Assembly: GCF_003461245.1 (NCBI RefSeq)
Contig: NZ_QTWS01000007.1
Location: forward strand, 60,115 to 124,114
Origin: Blautia sp. AF19-10LB
GTDB lineage: Bacteria > Bacillota > Clostridia > Lachnospirales > Lachnospiraceae
Direction of reading: 5' to 3'
DNA: 64,000 nucleotides
Part shown: positions 46,301 through 52,870 of the stretch, piece after piece
Layout of the letters: the number at the start of each line of letters is the position of its first letter
How positions within the stretch are numbered: the stretch's first letter is position 1
The notes under the pieces: model-generated
What the model saw: the letters and a program-made list of their open reading frames with translations, nothing else
The model's database searches: none
Told to the model about the DNA's origin: nothing
Translations under genes and position numbers: made by a program

Positions 46301-46555
46301 CATCAGTTTATCTGTAAATTTTTCATTTGCATCAAAAACCAATTTGGATATTTCAACAAGGCGAAGCCTAGAGACATCCATAATTGAACGATTTGCAGAA
46401 ATAATAGGAGCACTCGAAAATGCATCCAGATAAGATCTGTTTAAATATAGGTCTGCAACCTGAAATCCCTGAGACAACTGAAGTTCTGTAATTCTTCGCT
46501 GTTCAGCTTTTTGATATTTGGCCTCCTGCTCCGAATACGGTATTACCTGTGTCAT
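43301..46555 (-). CDS. HerA/VirB4-like P-loop ATPase, first gene of the island operon
   Basis: A 1084-residue ATPase. Residues 1-245 are of unknown fold. Residues about 246-346 are a Ser/Thr/Gly-rich low-complexity tract. The motor domain has Walker A ITGSSGSGKSYAT (near 535-545) and Walker B SHVTVLEEAHNLL (near 768-780). A sensor-like EGFIIIDQSPMAVD and a likely arginine-finger region near DQQTRELSRLNVG follow. This is the FtsK/HerA/TraC superfamily, which pumps DNA or protein. No transfer-origin or relaxase gene is nearby. The ATG at 46555 follows AGGAGA by 7 nt; an ATG at 46591 is upstream of that site and rejected. Confidence 0.88.
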   Translation of the reverse strand: MTQVIPYSEQEAKYQKAEQRRITELQLSQGFQVADLYLNRSYLDAFSSAPIISANRSIMDVSRLRLVEISKLVFDANEKFTDKLMSVYSALHSLNSAVALIIDSDGEKIRFYMGTRSEQNSSLAGDILESTLKGNFPGIVYDSKDINDIQDVITGIQKKGIKSLASVSIVPSMRDETKDMDTFIQGTEKFIDTMNGKSYTMLCLASPLDRQVMEKRKHGYEELCSVLTPHAKLSLAYGENESSAVNKSISTSFSKSVSRSVSNSNTTSSSTSSGTNSSSSSGSSYNGGFSKDGSSFGWGGNSGYSNGSFDSYTSGNSFTQAVSDSEGSTSTDSKTDGTTETVGSSKTVTLNFENTGVSNLIKRAQAQLERFKMCESFGMWEFCSYFMSKDIHTTALAGNAYKALMTGKESDVESAHFNIWSLNQEDTIRKITDNILHFVHPSAEIAAFEGGYNKQIVTPTNLVSGNELPLVMGLPKKSVSGLAVVEMAEFGRSVVYENKVPSRKIDFGNIYHMGVVENSRVVMDLDLLSSHCFITGSSGSGKSYATYELLEQVLQNDVKIMIIEPAKGEYKQIFGGLKGIKIFTTDPNAYRILRINPFQFPDNIHLLSHVEQLLQIFNASWPLYAAMPAILKQAVVDSYTRCGWDVQNSIWIPGISDHKYPVFADVLEILPDIINTSDYSADSKGDYKGALLTRVQSMTVGINGVIFKNSVGIEDSLLFDSNVVIDLSELGSDEAIALIMGVLIMKLNEYRKSQRKENPKLALNSRLSHVTVLEEAHNLLKRTSKDQNQEGANMIGKSVEMISNSIKEMRTYGEGFIIIDQSPMAVDASAIENTSTKIIMNTPAKDACEELGSALSLNDQQTRELSRLNVGVAAVFQKGWLSPVLMKVDKWDDRYNTEVEMTNPADLRVTKGNLLTALNEQKKEQHFSPMRLKAITRSSALPADKKRELDDILRSYNDKFPANSAFNKFYYGNLLLELTGCGQLFEVIPLDDVPTYRQFNAMDSDSGEFSDMLNLYKQNTQEWFEKFFSALSLYVLLDDEYVKATVILDMLYAIGYGGKIKYYPDSKLAMLCRMLYRQLGISLK

Positions 46556-46673
46556 ATACTTTTCTCCTAATCGTTTTACATTCTTTATCATTACAACATC
46601 TATTTTGCCATACCTGATTTACGGATTTGTTCTGTTTTCTGTTTTGTTATATGATTTTAAAAAAATATTATTA

Positions 46674-46689
46674 TGTCTATAAATAGACA
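46674..46689. promoter_or_regulatory. Palindromic candidate operator in the divergent island control region
   Basis: TGTCTAT (46674-46680) and ATAGACA (46683-46689) are perfect arms around AA. It lies about 120 nt before the ATPase start and 200 nt before the HTH regulator start, the only obvious symmetric site in the 46556-46886 intergenic region. On the minus strand TTGTCT..TATTTT at 17-nt spacing could be a promoter overlapping it. Confidence 0.5.
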
Positions 46690-46886
46690 AATTTATGGTT
46701 CTTTTTCTCACACTTTATCGTTTAATTTTAAGAAACATTCCCTCCTTCTACAAGATGGGGCGAGATTTGTGGACAGGTTTTTACAGTGCCTTTTGCCAAT
46801 TTTTGTCTGATTCTGACACTTTCGTTATGACGAATATGATATACTGGGAATTAGTAATAATTGAAGTTATGAAAGGATTTTTACTT

Positions 46887-47928
46887 ATGTCTGTATTTTC
46901 TGATATGCTTAAGAATTATATCCATGAGAAGGATGTAAAAGTAGGTGCCTTGGCACACTACTGTCAGCTAGAACGCTCTACTATCTATAAATTTATTAAC
47001 GGTAAACGTGAACCTATGTCTGCTGAACTGGTGGAACAGATCGCTTATTTTATAAAGCTGACTCCTCTTGAAACACACCAGCTCAGAGAATCCTGGAAAA
47101 TGGCTCGTATGGGAGAAGATGCTTATTATATCCGTAAAAGTGTTGAACATTTTTTATGTGATTTTCCAAACAAGTCCACTCCACCGTCATGTAACTTTAC
47201 CCCCCCCCCACGCAAATTTAGTCAAACGTCTTTCCCCCACCCAGAACTGTCTTCTGCTAAATTCCAGACAGGCAATAGATTCTTCTGTCCATCAGATTTT
47301 ATTGTCGGAAGCCGCTAAGCCAAATGGAAAAATCGCTCTTTTCCTGCAGCCTGACTATCCATTTCTGCTGCATCTGCTGTCCACGATCCAGCCTGAAGCC
47401 TGTATTCTCCCGTTTTTACGCAGAGACTTGTTGGAAGATATTTTCAATTATGATATTCCTGGGGCAGATTCTGTTATATCTATGGCAGATACTTTGTTCA
47501 ACAATAATATGCAGCTGATCAACGACGAAAAATTTATTATATATTTTACAGAGTATGGAATGACCCGTTTCCTGCAAGAAGGTTTATTTGAAGAAATTCC
47601 ACAAACCTTTTATCATCCGTTAAATATAGCGCAGCGAATCCGGATTCTCCGTGAAATCGCACAATGCTGTCATAACGGTTCCTACCGCATTTTGAAGAAG
47701 CCTCTGAACCATTTGTCAGAAAACCTTCGTATGTGTCTTTGTGGTAACACATGCTCCCTTACTTATCAGACAAATTCAGGTGATCATATGTGCTTCGCGA
47801 TCACAGAGCCATTTATCCTGCAGATCTTTCAGGAATTCCTGACAAATATGGATCCGGATGTTTACTACAAGCCTGAGGAAGCCGAGCAGATCATTTATCG
47901 CATGATTGAGCAGCTGGAAGCAAAATAG
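46887..47928 (+). CDS. HTH regulator interrupted by a C10 tract (phase-variable or frameshifted)
   Basis: From ATG 46887 (AAAGGA upstream) the frame encodes an XRE-like HTH (KVGALAHYCQLERSTIYKFI, near residues 18-37), then runs into ten consecutive C at 47200-47209 and ends at a stop at 47318 after 143 residues. The next frame (+1) carries on from the tract as a coherent protein (KIALFLQPDYPFLLHLLSTI, ending IIYRMIEQLEAK) to 47928. Removing one C would join both parts into a 346-residue protein. Thus the gene is OFF as written. It faces the island operon and is its most likely regulator. Assembly error in the homopolymer is the main alternative. Confidence 0.75.
47200..47209 (+). repeat. Homopolymeric C10 tract within the HTH regulator gene
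   Basis: Ten C in a row between TTTA and ACGCAAA. It is at the exact junction between two open frames of one protein, as in contingency loci that switch by slipped-strand mispairing. Confidence 0.9.
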
Positions 47929-47933
47929 TATAA

Positions 47934-47979
47934 AAATACGAGCCAGCCTTATTTTTTCTAAAGGCTGACTCATATTTTT
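47934..47979 (+). terminator. Terminator of the HTH regulator gene
   Basis: GAGCCAGCCTT (47940-47950) pairs with AAGGCTGACTC (47961-47971), followed by ATATTTTT. It begins 6 nt after the regulator's full-length stop, which supports that stop being the natural gene end. Confidence 0.75.
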
Positions 47980-48015
47980 CATGTTTTTTCGGAATATGGC
48001 AAGCGGAATGAAAAC
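47980..48015 (+). repeat. Direct repeat, island right copy / transposase remnant
   Basis: It matches 35305-35340 at 30 of 36 positions. On the minus strand it encodes FIPLAIFRKNMKN, parallel to FVPLDIFRKTMEN at the left copy, so both are pieces of homologous genes. Confidence 0.6.
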
Positions 48016-48035
48016 CTGCTTCTAAAGCCGTTACT

Positions 48036-48460
48036 ATTCACTGGTATTTCAGGTAGAAAGACCTTCATGTAAATAAGTGTCCTCTGGACCATCCTCCTGG
48101 AGATAATTTATTGACTTGCTTGTAGGCAAGTACAATTCTAACCATCCATTTTTTTCGAATTTATGTACTCTGTTGCTACTTTCTTTTAACGTAGTCATCC
48201 AAAACTCCTAACTTCTGTTGACTTCCTGATCACTTACTCATCTCCCAGTCATTTTCCTCTCCGATTTCTGTAGACCTTTAAATAACTTACTTCCTGTCAA
48301 GTCATTCAGACCTCTAAATTTTGTGGGCCTTTAGGCGATTTACTTTCCGTAAGGTCATTCTGCCTCCCGATTTCCATGAACCTTCAACTCGCTTGCTTCC
48401 TGCCTAATCATCCAGCCAGCTTTCCCTCGCACACAATCACTTACTTTGCGCGGTCAGGTG
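48036..48460 (-). repeat. Degenerate tandem array of about eight 53-bp units
   Basis: Units begin at 48036, 48089, 48142, 48195, 48249, 48302, 48355 and 48408: period 53 (once 54). Each starts TCATC/TCATT or CCATCC on the plus strand. Units 48195-48408 are clearly related; the first three are weak. On the minus strand every unit from 48089 on presents an ATG (48411, 48358, 48305, 48252, 48198, 48145, 48092), several behind GGAGG-like sites. The unit at 48408 gives an 18-codon frame (MIRQEASELKVHGNREAE) whose TGA overlaps the next ATG as ATGA, giving exactly 57-4=53 nt. There are no unique spacers, so it is not CRISPR. Confidence 0.7.
48049..48198 (-). CDS. Possible 49-residue small protein at the end of the repeat array
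   Basis: An ATG at 48198 with AGGAG 6 nt upstream opens a frame of 49 codons (MTTLKESSNRVHKFEKNGWL onward, ending YLHEGLST). Its first 17 residues align with the peptide encoded by the upstream tandem units, and the remainder runs over the weaker units. The composition is protein-like, with good codon balance, but no family is recognised. It may be a real small gene, or the 3' remnant of a decayed one. Confidence 0.4.
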   Translation of the reverse strand: MTTLKESSNRVHKFEKNGWLELYLPTSKSINYLQEDGPEDTYLHEGLST

Positions 48461-48546
48461 GAGGACACACCAGGAAAGCGACCACACCATTGCCTCTGAA
48501 CAGTACCTTAAAGCCTTTATAATTAAACAAATTCACAATTTTGTAT

Positions 48547-48602
48547 AAAAGAAGGTACTGCAGAATCATCATATTTGATGACTTTACAGTACCTTCTTTT
48601 TT
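48547..48602. terminator. Bidirectional terminator next to the membrane-protein gene
   Basis: GAAGGTACTG (48551-48560) pairs with CAGTACCTTC (48587-48596), flanked by A/T runs on both sides. It ends the minus-strand gene at 48604 and insulates the repeat array. Confidence 0.85.
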
Positions 48603-48603
48603 C

Positions 48604-49038
48604 TCATAAGTATGTGTTCATTTTGGAAGAACCAAATCTATTCAGAACCGAATAAAAAATACCTGATATGACGCGAGTCACTACTGCCACTCCCCAAAAC
48701 ACCGCAGTATATAACATCAAAAGAATTCCATTTGCCGGATTTGGATCTGCTTCCAATATTTCTCCCATCGGTATGACCAGTCCTGCATAACCTGCCAAAA
48801 TATAGCAGATAAGATAAATAAAGCAGGCACAGAAACTGATCATCCAGGAAGTTATCCATCTTTTTCTGTTTATGGCAGAAGAGCACAATATGCTGACTCC
48901 CATCAAGAATATTCCAGCCAGCAGAAAAAACTCCACTACATAAATTGACTTTACATAGAAAAGAACACCAATCATCCACAGATATATTTTCGCTCTCAAA
49001 AGCCCGTCCAAAACAGAAATATAATTATTTTCTTTCAT
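48604..49038 (-). CDS. Integral membrane protein of unknown function
   Basis: A 144-residue protein with four hydrophobic segments (VEFFLLAGIFLMGVSIL, SWMISFCACFIYLICYILAG, NGILLMLYTAVFWGVAVVT and others). The ATG at 49038 has only a weak ribosome site and lies 4 nt before the stop of the upstream acetyltransferase gene, so expression by coupling is likely. No family is recognised. Confidence 0.65.
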   Translation of the reverse strand: MKENNYISVLDGLLRAKIYLWMIGVLFYVKSIYVVEFFLLAGIFLMGVSILCSSAINRKRWITSWMISFCACFIYLICYILAGYAGLVIPMGEILEADPNPANGILLMLYTAVFWGVAVVTRVISGIFYSVLNRFGSSKMNTYL

Positions 49039-49042
49039 ATTC

Positions 49043-50254
49043 TTAAAAGTAATCCGATATGTACGGTGTCTGCTGCTCAATCGCGTCTTCGAGCATGTCG
49101 ATGGTCCACTCGGCGGCTTTGATCCTGCCGATCCTTGCGAGGTATTCGGGGCGTTTGTAGCCCATCAGCATGGTAGTCATGGTTTGAATGCTGATCTCGT
49201 CCTGGCAGGGTTCCATAGTGCGGACTGCCTGGCCTTTGCCTTCTCTGGAGATGGTCAGACAGAAATTTCCCTGGTTGCACTCCATGACCGGGTCGATCAG
49301 TTTAAATTTCCATTCACGGTCGAGGACGCTTGGCTTGAACGGATACTTCTCGATGAAGGACACAAAATCCACGATTCTTCCCATATAGTATGGCGAAATC
49401 ACTTCCCTGATGCTTGCATCTTCCAGAAGAAATGCCAGAGGTTCATCCGTGTAAGTATCGCCCTCCACCTGATTAATCATGGAAAAATGTGCCGCCACGA
49501 AGTTCCATAATCCGGTTCTTGCCTCTTCATTATTAAAGATCATGTCTTTAATATGAAAAACTTCCTTCGCGATCCAGTAGATCACATATCCGTCCGGTTC
49601 ATTGTTCTCATTATAATAAACGGCCGCCATGATATCGTCGGAGTCCCACAGCCAATATTCATTCCACGCCAGATCATCACGGAGGATTGCTCCATGTGTC
49701 CGCATGGCATAACGGTTATAGGCTTCCTTCAGTTCTTCGCCCTCGGTATCGACACGGCGTACATCACCCGGGACCTGATGGTTCTTCGGAAGCTGATAGT
49801 CTTTGATCTCGTAGGAGATTTTGTCTGAGATGATCTCCCATCCCTTGCGGCGGTAATATGGAATGGAATATGGATACAGATAACAGATGTCCTGTCCTCG
49901 CTCCTTCATGTTCTTGAGTGCCTGCTCAAGAAGTTTGTGCATCAGTCCCATGTTGGAGTATTCCGGATAAGTTCCTACTCCGGTCAGACCGCCCATGGCG
50001 TAAGTCCTGCCAAAGATACGTGTCTGCATAGGATAAACTGCCACCTGTGAAACAAGATTATCGTCATCAAACCATCCGATCACATCTGCCTTTTCCATGG
50101 TTGGAAATTTGGCGCGGATGATCTCACGTTCCTGCCATCCGATGGAACTCAGCTCCTGTTCCGTAACCTGGAACACATAGCGGAGAAGGGCATTGTACTG
50201 TTCCATATATTCGCTGCCTACGGGTTTCATTTTCAGGTTTTTCTTGTTATTCAT
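49043..50254 (-). CDS. Eis-like GNAT N-acetyltransferase
   Basis: A 403-residue protein of the Eis (enhanced intracellular survival) type, with tandem GNAT folds and a C-terminal sterol-carrier-like domain. The N-terminal GNAT carries AMGGLTGVGTYPEYSNMGLM (acetyl-CoA loop region) and YLYPYSIPYYRRKGWE. The extreme C-terminus ends in the free carboxylate region ..TPYISDYF, which in Eis proteins contributes to catalysis. Some relatives acetylate amines of drugs or proteins; the target here is unknown. ATG 50254 has AAAGGA just upstream; an ATG at 50287 is possible. Confidence 0.88.
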   Translation of the reverse strand: MNNKKNLKMKPVGSEYMEQYNALLRYVFQVTEQELSSIGWQEREIIRAKFPTMEKADVIGWFDDDNLVSQVAVYPMQTRIFGRTYAMGGLTGVGTYPEYSNMGLMHKLLEQALKNMKERGQDICYLYPYSIPYYRRKGWEIISDKISYEIKDYQLPKNHQVPGDVRRVDTEGEELKEAYNRYAMRTHGAILRDDLAWNEYWLWDSDDIMAAVYYNENNEPDGYVIYWIAKEVFHIKDMIFNNEEARTGLWNFVAAHFSMINQVEGDTYTDEPLAFLLEDASIREVISPYYMGRIVDFVSFIEKYPFKPSVLDREWKFKLIDPVMECNQGNFCLTISREGKGQAVRTMEPCQDEISIQTMTTMLMGYKRPEYLARIGRIKAAEWTIDMLEDAIEQQTPYISDYF

Positions 50255-50280
50255 GATTCCTTTCCCTTTTTCACCAATAA

Positions 50281-50310
50281 GTCCCATCCCTCATAAGAGA
50301 GATGGGACTA
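50281..50310 (-). promoter_or_regulatory. Hairpin between hpf and the acetyltransferase gene
   Basis: GTCCCATC and GATGGGAC form an 8-bp stem around CCTCATAAGAGA. On the minus strand TTATTGG follows, which is a poor U run, so this may be a weak terminator of hpf or an RNA-stability element. Confidence 0.4.
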
Positions 50311-50352
50311 CGTTTACTTAATGTTTACGAAGTGCACTAACCTCGATCAAAC

Positions 50353-50880
50353 TTAAAACTCAGGCTCGATCAAACCGTAAGTATTGCCTTTACGTTTGTA
50401 AACCACATTCACCTGATCTGTCTCTGCATTGTAGAATACAAAGAAGTTGTGTCCCAGAAGTTCCATCTGTACACATGCATCCTCCGGATACATTGGTTTG
50501 ATGCCGAATTTCTTGGTACGGATGATCTTAACCTCATCCTCTTCCTCGTAATCCTTGTCAATGTATTCCTTCTGGAAGTTTGCTGCAGCCTGCTGTTTGT
50601 CTACGATTTTATTTTTGTATTTACGAAGCTGACGCTCGATAACTTCTTCTACCAGGTCAATGGATACGTACATATCGTTGCTTACCTGTTCGGATCTGAT
50701 AATATTTCCTTTTACCGGGATTGTAACCTCGATTTTCTGTCTTTCTTTCTCAACACTTAAAGTTACGATAACTTCTGTGTCAGGAGTAAAATAACGCTCC
50801 AGTTTGCCGAGCTTGTCCTCAACGGCTGTTCTGAGTCCTTGGGATACTGTGATGTTCTTTCCACTAATAATAAATTTCAT
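50353..50880 (-). CDS. hpf: Long-form ribosome hibernation promoting factor
   Basis: A 175-residue protein. The N-terminal S30AE domain (about 1-100; MKFIISGKNITVSQGLRTAV) binds the decoding centre of idle ribosomes. The C-terminal domain (about 115-175; MYPEDACVQMELLGHNFFVF) dimerises to give 100S particles. The long form is standard in Firmicutes. The start at 50880 follows AAAGGGGATGGGACT. A -10 TATAAT lies at 50952-50947 on the minus strand; its -35 is weak, which would fit activation by an alternative sigma factor or regulator. Confidence 0.95.
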   Translation of the reverse strand: MKFIISGKNITVSQGLRTAVEDKLGKLERYFTPDTEVIVTLSVEKERQKIEVTIPVKGNIIRSEQVSNDMYVSIDLVEEVIERQLRKYKNKIVDKQQAAANFQKEYIDKDYEEEDEVKIIRTKKFGIKPMYPEDACVQMELLGHNFFVFYNAETDQVNVVYKRKGNTYGLIEPEF

Positions 50881-51025
50881 AGTCCCATCCCCTTTGCTGT
50901 TTATTTTGGATGATATATATTCAACCTTCTGGTTGTCTATGTGACCATTATAACACATTCATTCGAATTTTAACACAACTTTACAAAATTTTTATAAAAA
51001 ATCTGATAAATTTTTTCGGTATTTT

Positions 51026-52870
51026 CTATTCCACACCTGTGATACACATTTGAAGACTGCGTTTTTCTTCATGTTCCTCACTCCGTGGTTCCACAAGCTG
51101 TGCCAAAGCCTTGCCTGCCTCTACACAATACAGACCAATTCCGCTGTTCTGTGGTGCATCGCTGGTGATCTCAAGCTGATAAGTTCTTCCACTTTCCACA
51201 TCTACAGAATGTTTCAGGAAAGAATACAGCGCAGTGTTTTCTTTGAGACCGTAAGTATCCCCTTCACTCTCATAGACCACTTCCCCGGACTCTTTGTCAC
51301 GGAGCACGACTTTGAGGCTGTAAAGGTCAAGGTCTGTCTCTGTATATACACGGATCTTGATGTCAGAGATTTTATTTCCGGAAACGGTGAACTCCTGAAT
51401 GATCGGATGATCCCGCTCCAGCATCACGACGTTTTCCATCTCCATATTCTGGCGGCTGTTGTCAAAGAAGACTGTTTTGCCCTGCAGAACGCCCATCGCA
51501 CAGACAGACATCGGAAGCACAAACGCCGCTACGCCAAAGAGAAACGCCGCGCGGATCTGCCATACCAGACCTCTGGAAATGATACTGCCTTTCTTCTTAT
51601 GATAACGCGGATGTCCAAAGACAACATAAAGCAAAAGCACGATCCACATCGCTGTACAGAGAAGTTCCTGGTCATGAAATCTGTAAACATCCCACATACG
51701 CACGGCAAAGTTCCTGTCCTTAAGAATATATTTCAGGATTCCGCCATTCAGAACTCTCTCATCTACCATACTCTGGCTGCAGAAAATATACATCGCCAGC
51801 ATAAAGATATTTGTGATCATCAGAAGCAGATTTCCATTCTCATTCATAAAGATATTCAGTACGAGGAACGGAGCCATCAAAAGCACCCACTGCGGATTCC
51901 ATGTCGAAAATCCAAACACAGAAAAGCTCACTGCCACACAGAAAAAGACTGCCCAGGAAGCCAGAGTTTCTTCTTCCTCCACTTTTTTCTGATAAGCCCA
52001 GACCAGTACAAAGGCGGCAACTGCTGCCATCAGATTGATCCCACTGAAAAATCCCACTGTAAACGGCTTTTTGACATATTCAAGGGCACTGAAGCCAAAC
52101 ACATTTCTGCGGAATGCTTCTGATCCGATGTTCGGCAGGATCTCCACCATAAGCGGAATCGCCATGATGACCGCATAACGGATCAGATTTCGGATCTTTT
52201 TCTCCTTTAATAAAAGTAATGTAAGGAAATACAATGCTGCATGATATTTGAAAGTACAAGCCATTCCAAATGCCAGCGCAAACTGCCACATCCTGTTCTT
52301 CAGGAAAAAGTACAGCCCCAGCACCATAAAAAATACAGTAAAAATATCATACTGGCTGAAGATAAACTGGCTGAACACCCCCATCGGAAATACCAGAAAT
52401 GCAAATTTACAGAGGAGAGATTTTTTCTCCCCGAATCCCATTTCTTTACCGATATGATAAATAAGCTGTGCGGTGATAAAATAGACGATCACCGGCAGAA
52501 GTTTGTACCACATCAGATTGACAAAACTATTTGTCAGAATCGCCTCCGGCGCATGCCCTGTCAGATAAAGCGGCAGGTTCCAGATTGCATAGGCGATAAA
52601 CGTACTCGGCAGATAATTTGCCCAGTAGCCGCCGGACTGCTCATAACTTGCCTGATAAAAATCAGAAAAATGTTTATACATCAGGAAAGATCTGTTTCCT
52701 GTAAGCTTCACATCTGAATGCACACAGGTAAAAAAGAGCACTGTCAGGATCAGGATAGACACGATCCAGTCCACTTTGCACAGTTCATTGCCGTTCCAGA
52801 GCTTCATTTCTTTCCACTCTGCTCTTTTGCGGTTCAGAAAACTCTGTTTTTTTGCTGCTTTTTCTTTCAT
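51026..52870 (-). CDS. Large membrane protein, GT-C-like glycosyltransferase candidate
   Basis: A 614-residue protein with about ten to twelve membrane segments and a C-terminal extracytoplasmic beta-rich part (from about residue 470: KISDIKIRVYTETDLDLYSL). An early loop with Asp (HSDVKLTGNRSFLMYKHFSD) and the motif FSQYDIFTVFFMVLGLY resemble lipid-linked-sugar-dependent GT-C enzymes. It is the last gene of the polysaccharide operon and overlaps the GT2 gene as ATGA. The GT2 product probably makes the lipid-phosphate sugar that this enzyme uses. Confidence 0.7.
   Translation of the reverse strand: MKEKAAKKQSFLNRKRAEWKEMKLWNGNELCKVDWIVSILILTVLFFTCVHSDVKLTGNRSFLMYKHFSDFYQASYEQSGGYWANYLPSTFIAYAIWNLPLYLTGHAPEAILTNSFVNLMWYKLLPVIVYFITAQLIYHIGKEMGFGEKKSLLCKFAFLVFPMGVFSQFIFSQYDIFTVFFMVLGLYFFLKNRMWQFALAFGMACTFKYHAALYFLTLLLLKEKKIRNLIRYAVIMAIPLMVEILPNIGSEAFRRNVFGFSALEYVKKPFTVGFFSGINLMAAVAAFVLVWAYQKKVEEEETLASWAVFFCVAVSFSVFGFSTWNPQWVLLMAPFLVLNIFMNENGNLLLMITNIFMLAMYIFCSQSMVDERVLNGGILKYILKDRNFAVRMWDVYRFHDQELLCTAMWIVLLLYVVFGHPRYHKKKGSIISRGLVWQIRAAFLFGVAAFVLPMSVCAMGVLQGKTVFFDNSRQNMEMENVVMLERDHPIIQEFTVSGNKISDIKIRVYTETDLDLYSLKVVLRDKESGEVVYESEGDTYGLKENTALYSFLKHSVDVESGRTYQLEITSDAPQNSGIGLYCVEAGKALAQLVEPRSEEHEEKRSLQMCITGVE

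Noticed and set aside
43301..46555. Island as an integrative conjugative element
   Set aside because: Only the HerA/VirB4-like ATPase would fit; no relaxase, integrase, VirB6/VirD4-like or replication gene is visible.
46887..47928. Two separate genes (HTH protein and downstream protein)
   Set aside because: The second frame has no start codon with a ribosome site near its beginning, and it joins the first exactly at the C10 tract; a single interrupted gene is simpler.
48036..48460. CRISPR array
   Set aside because: Units are contiguous, diverged and 53 bp long without unique spacers, and no cas gene is present.
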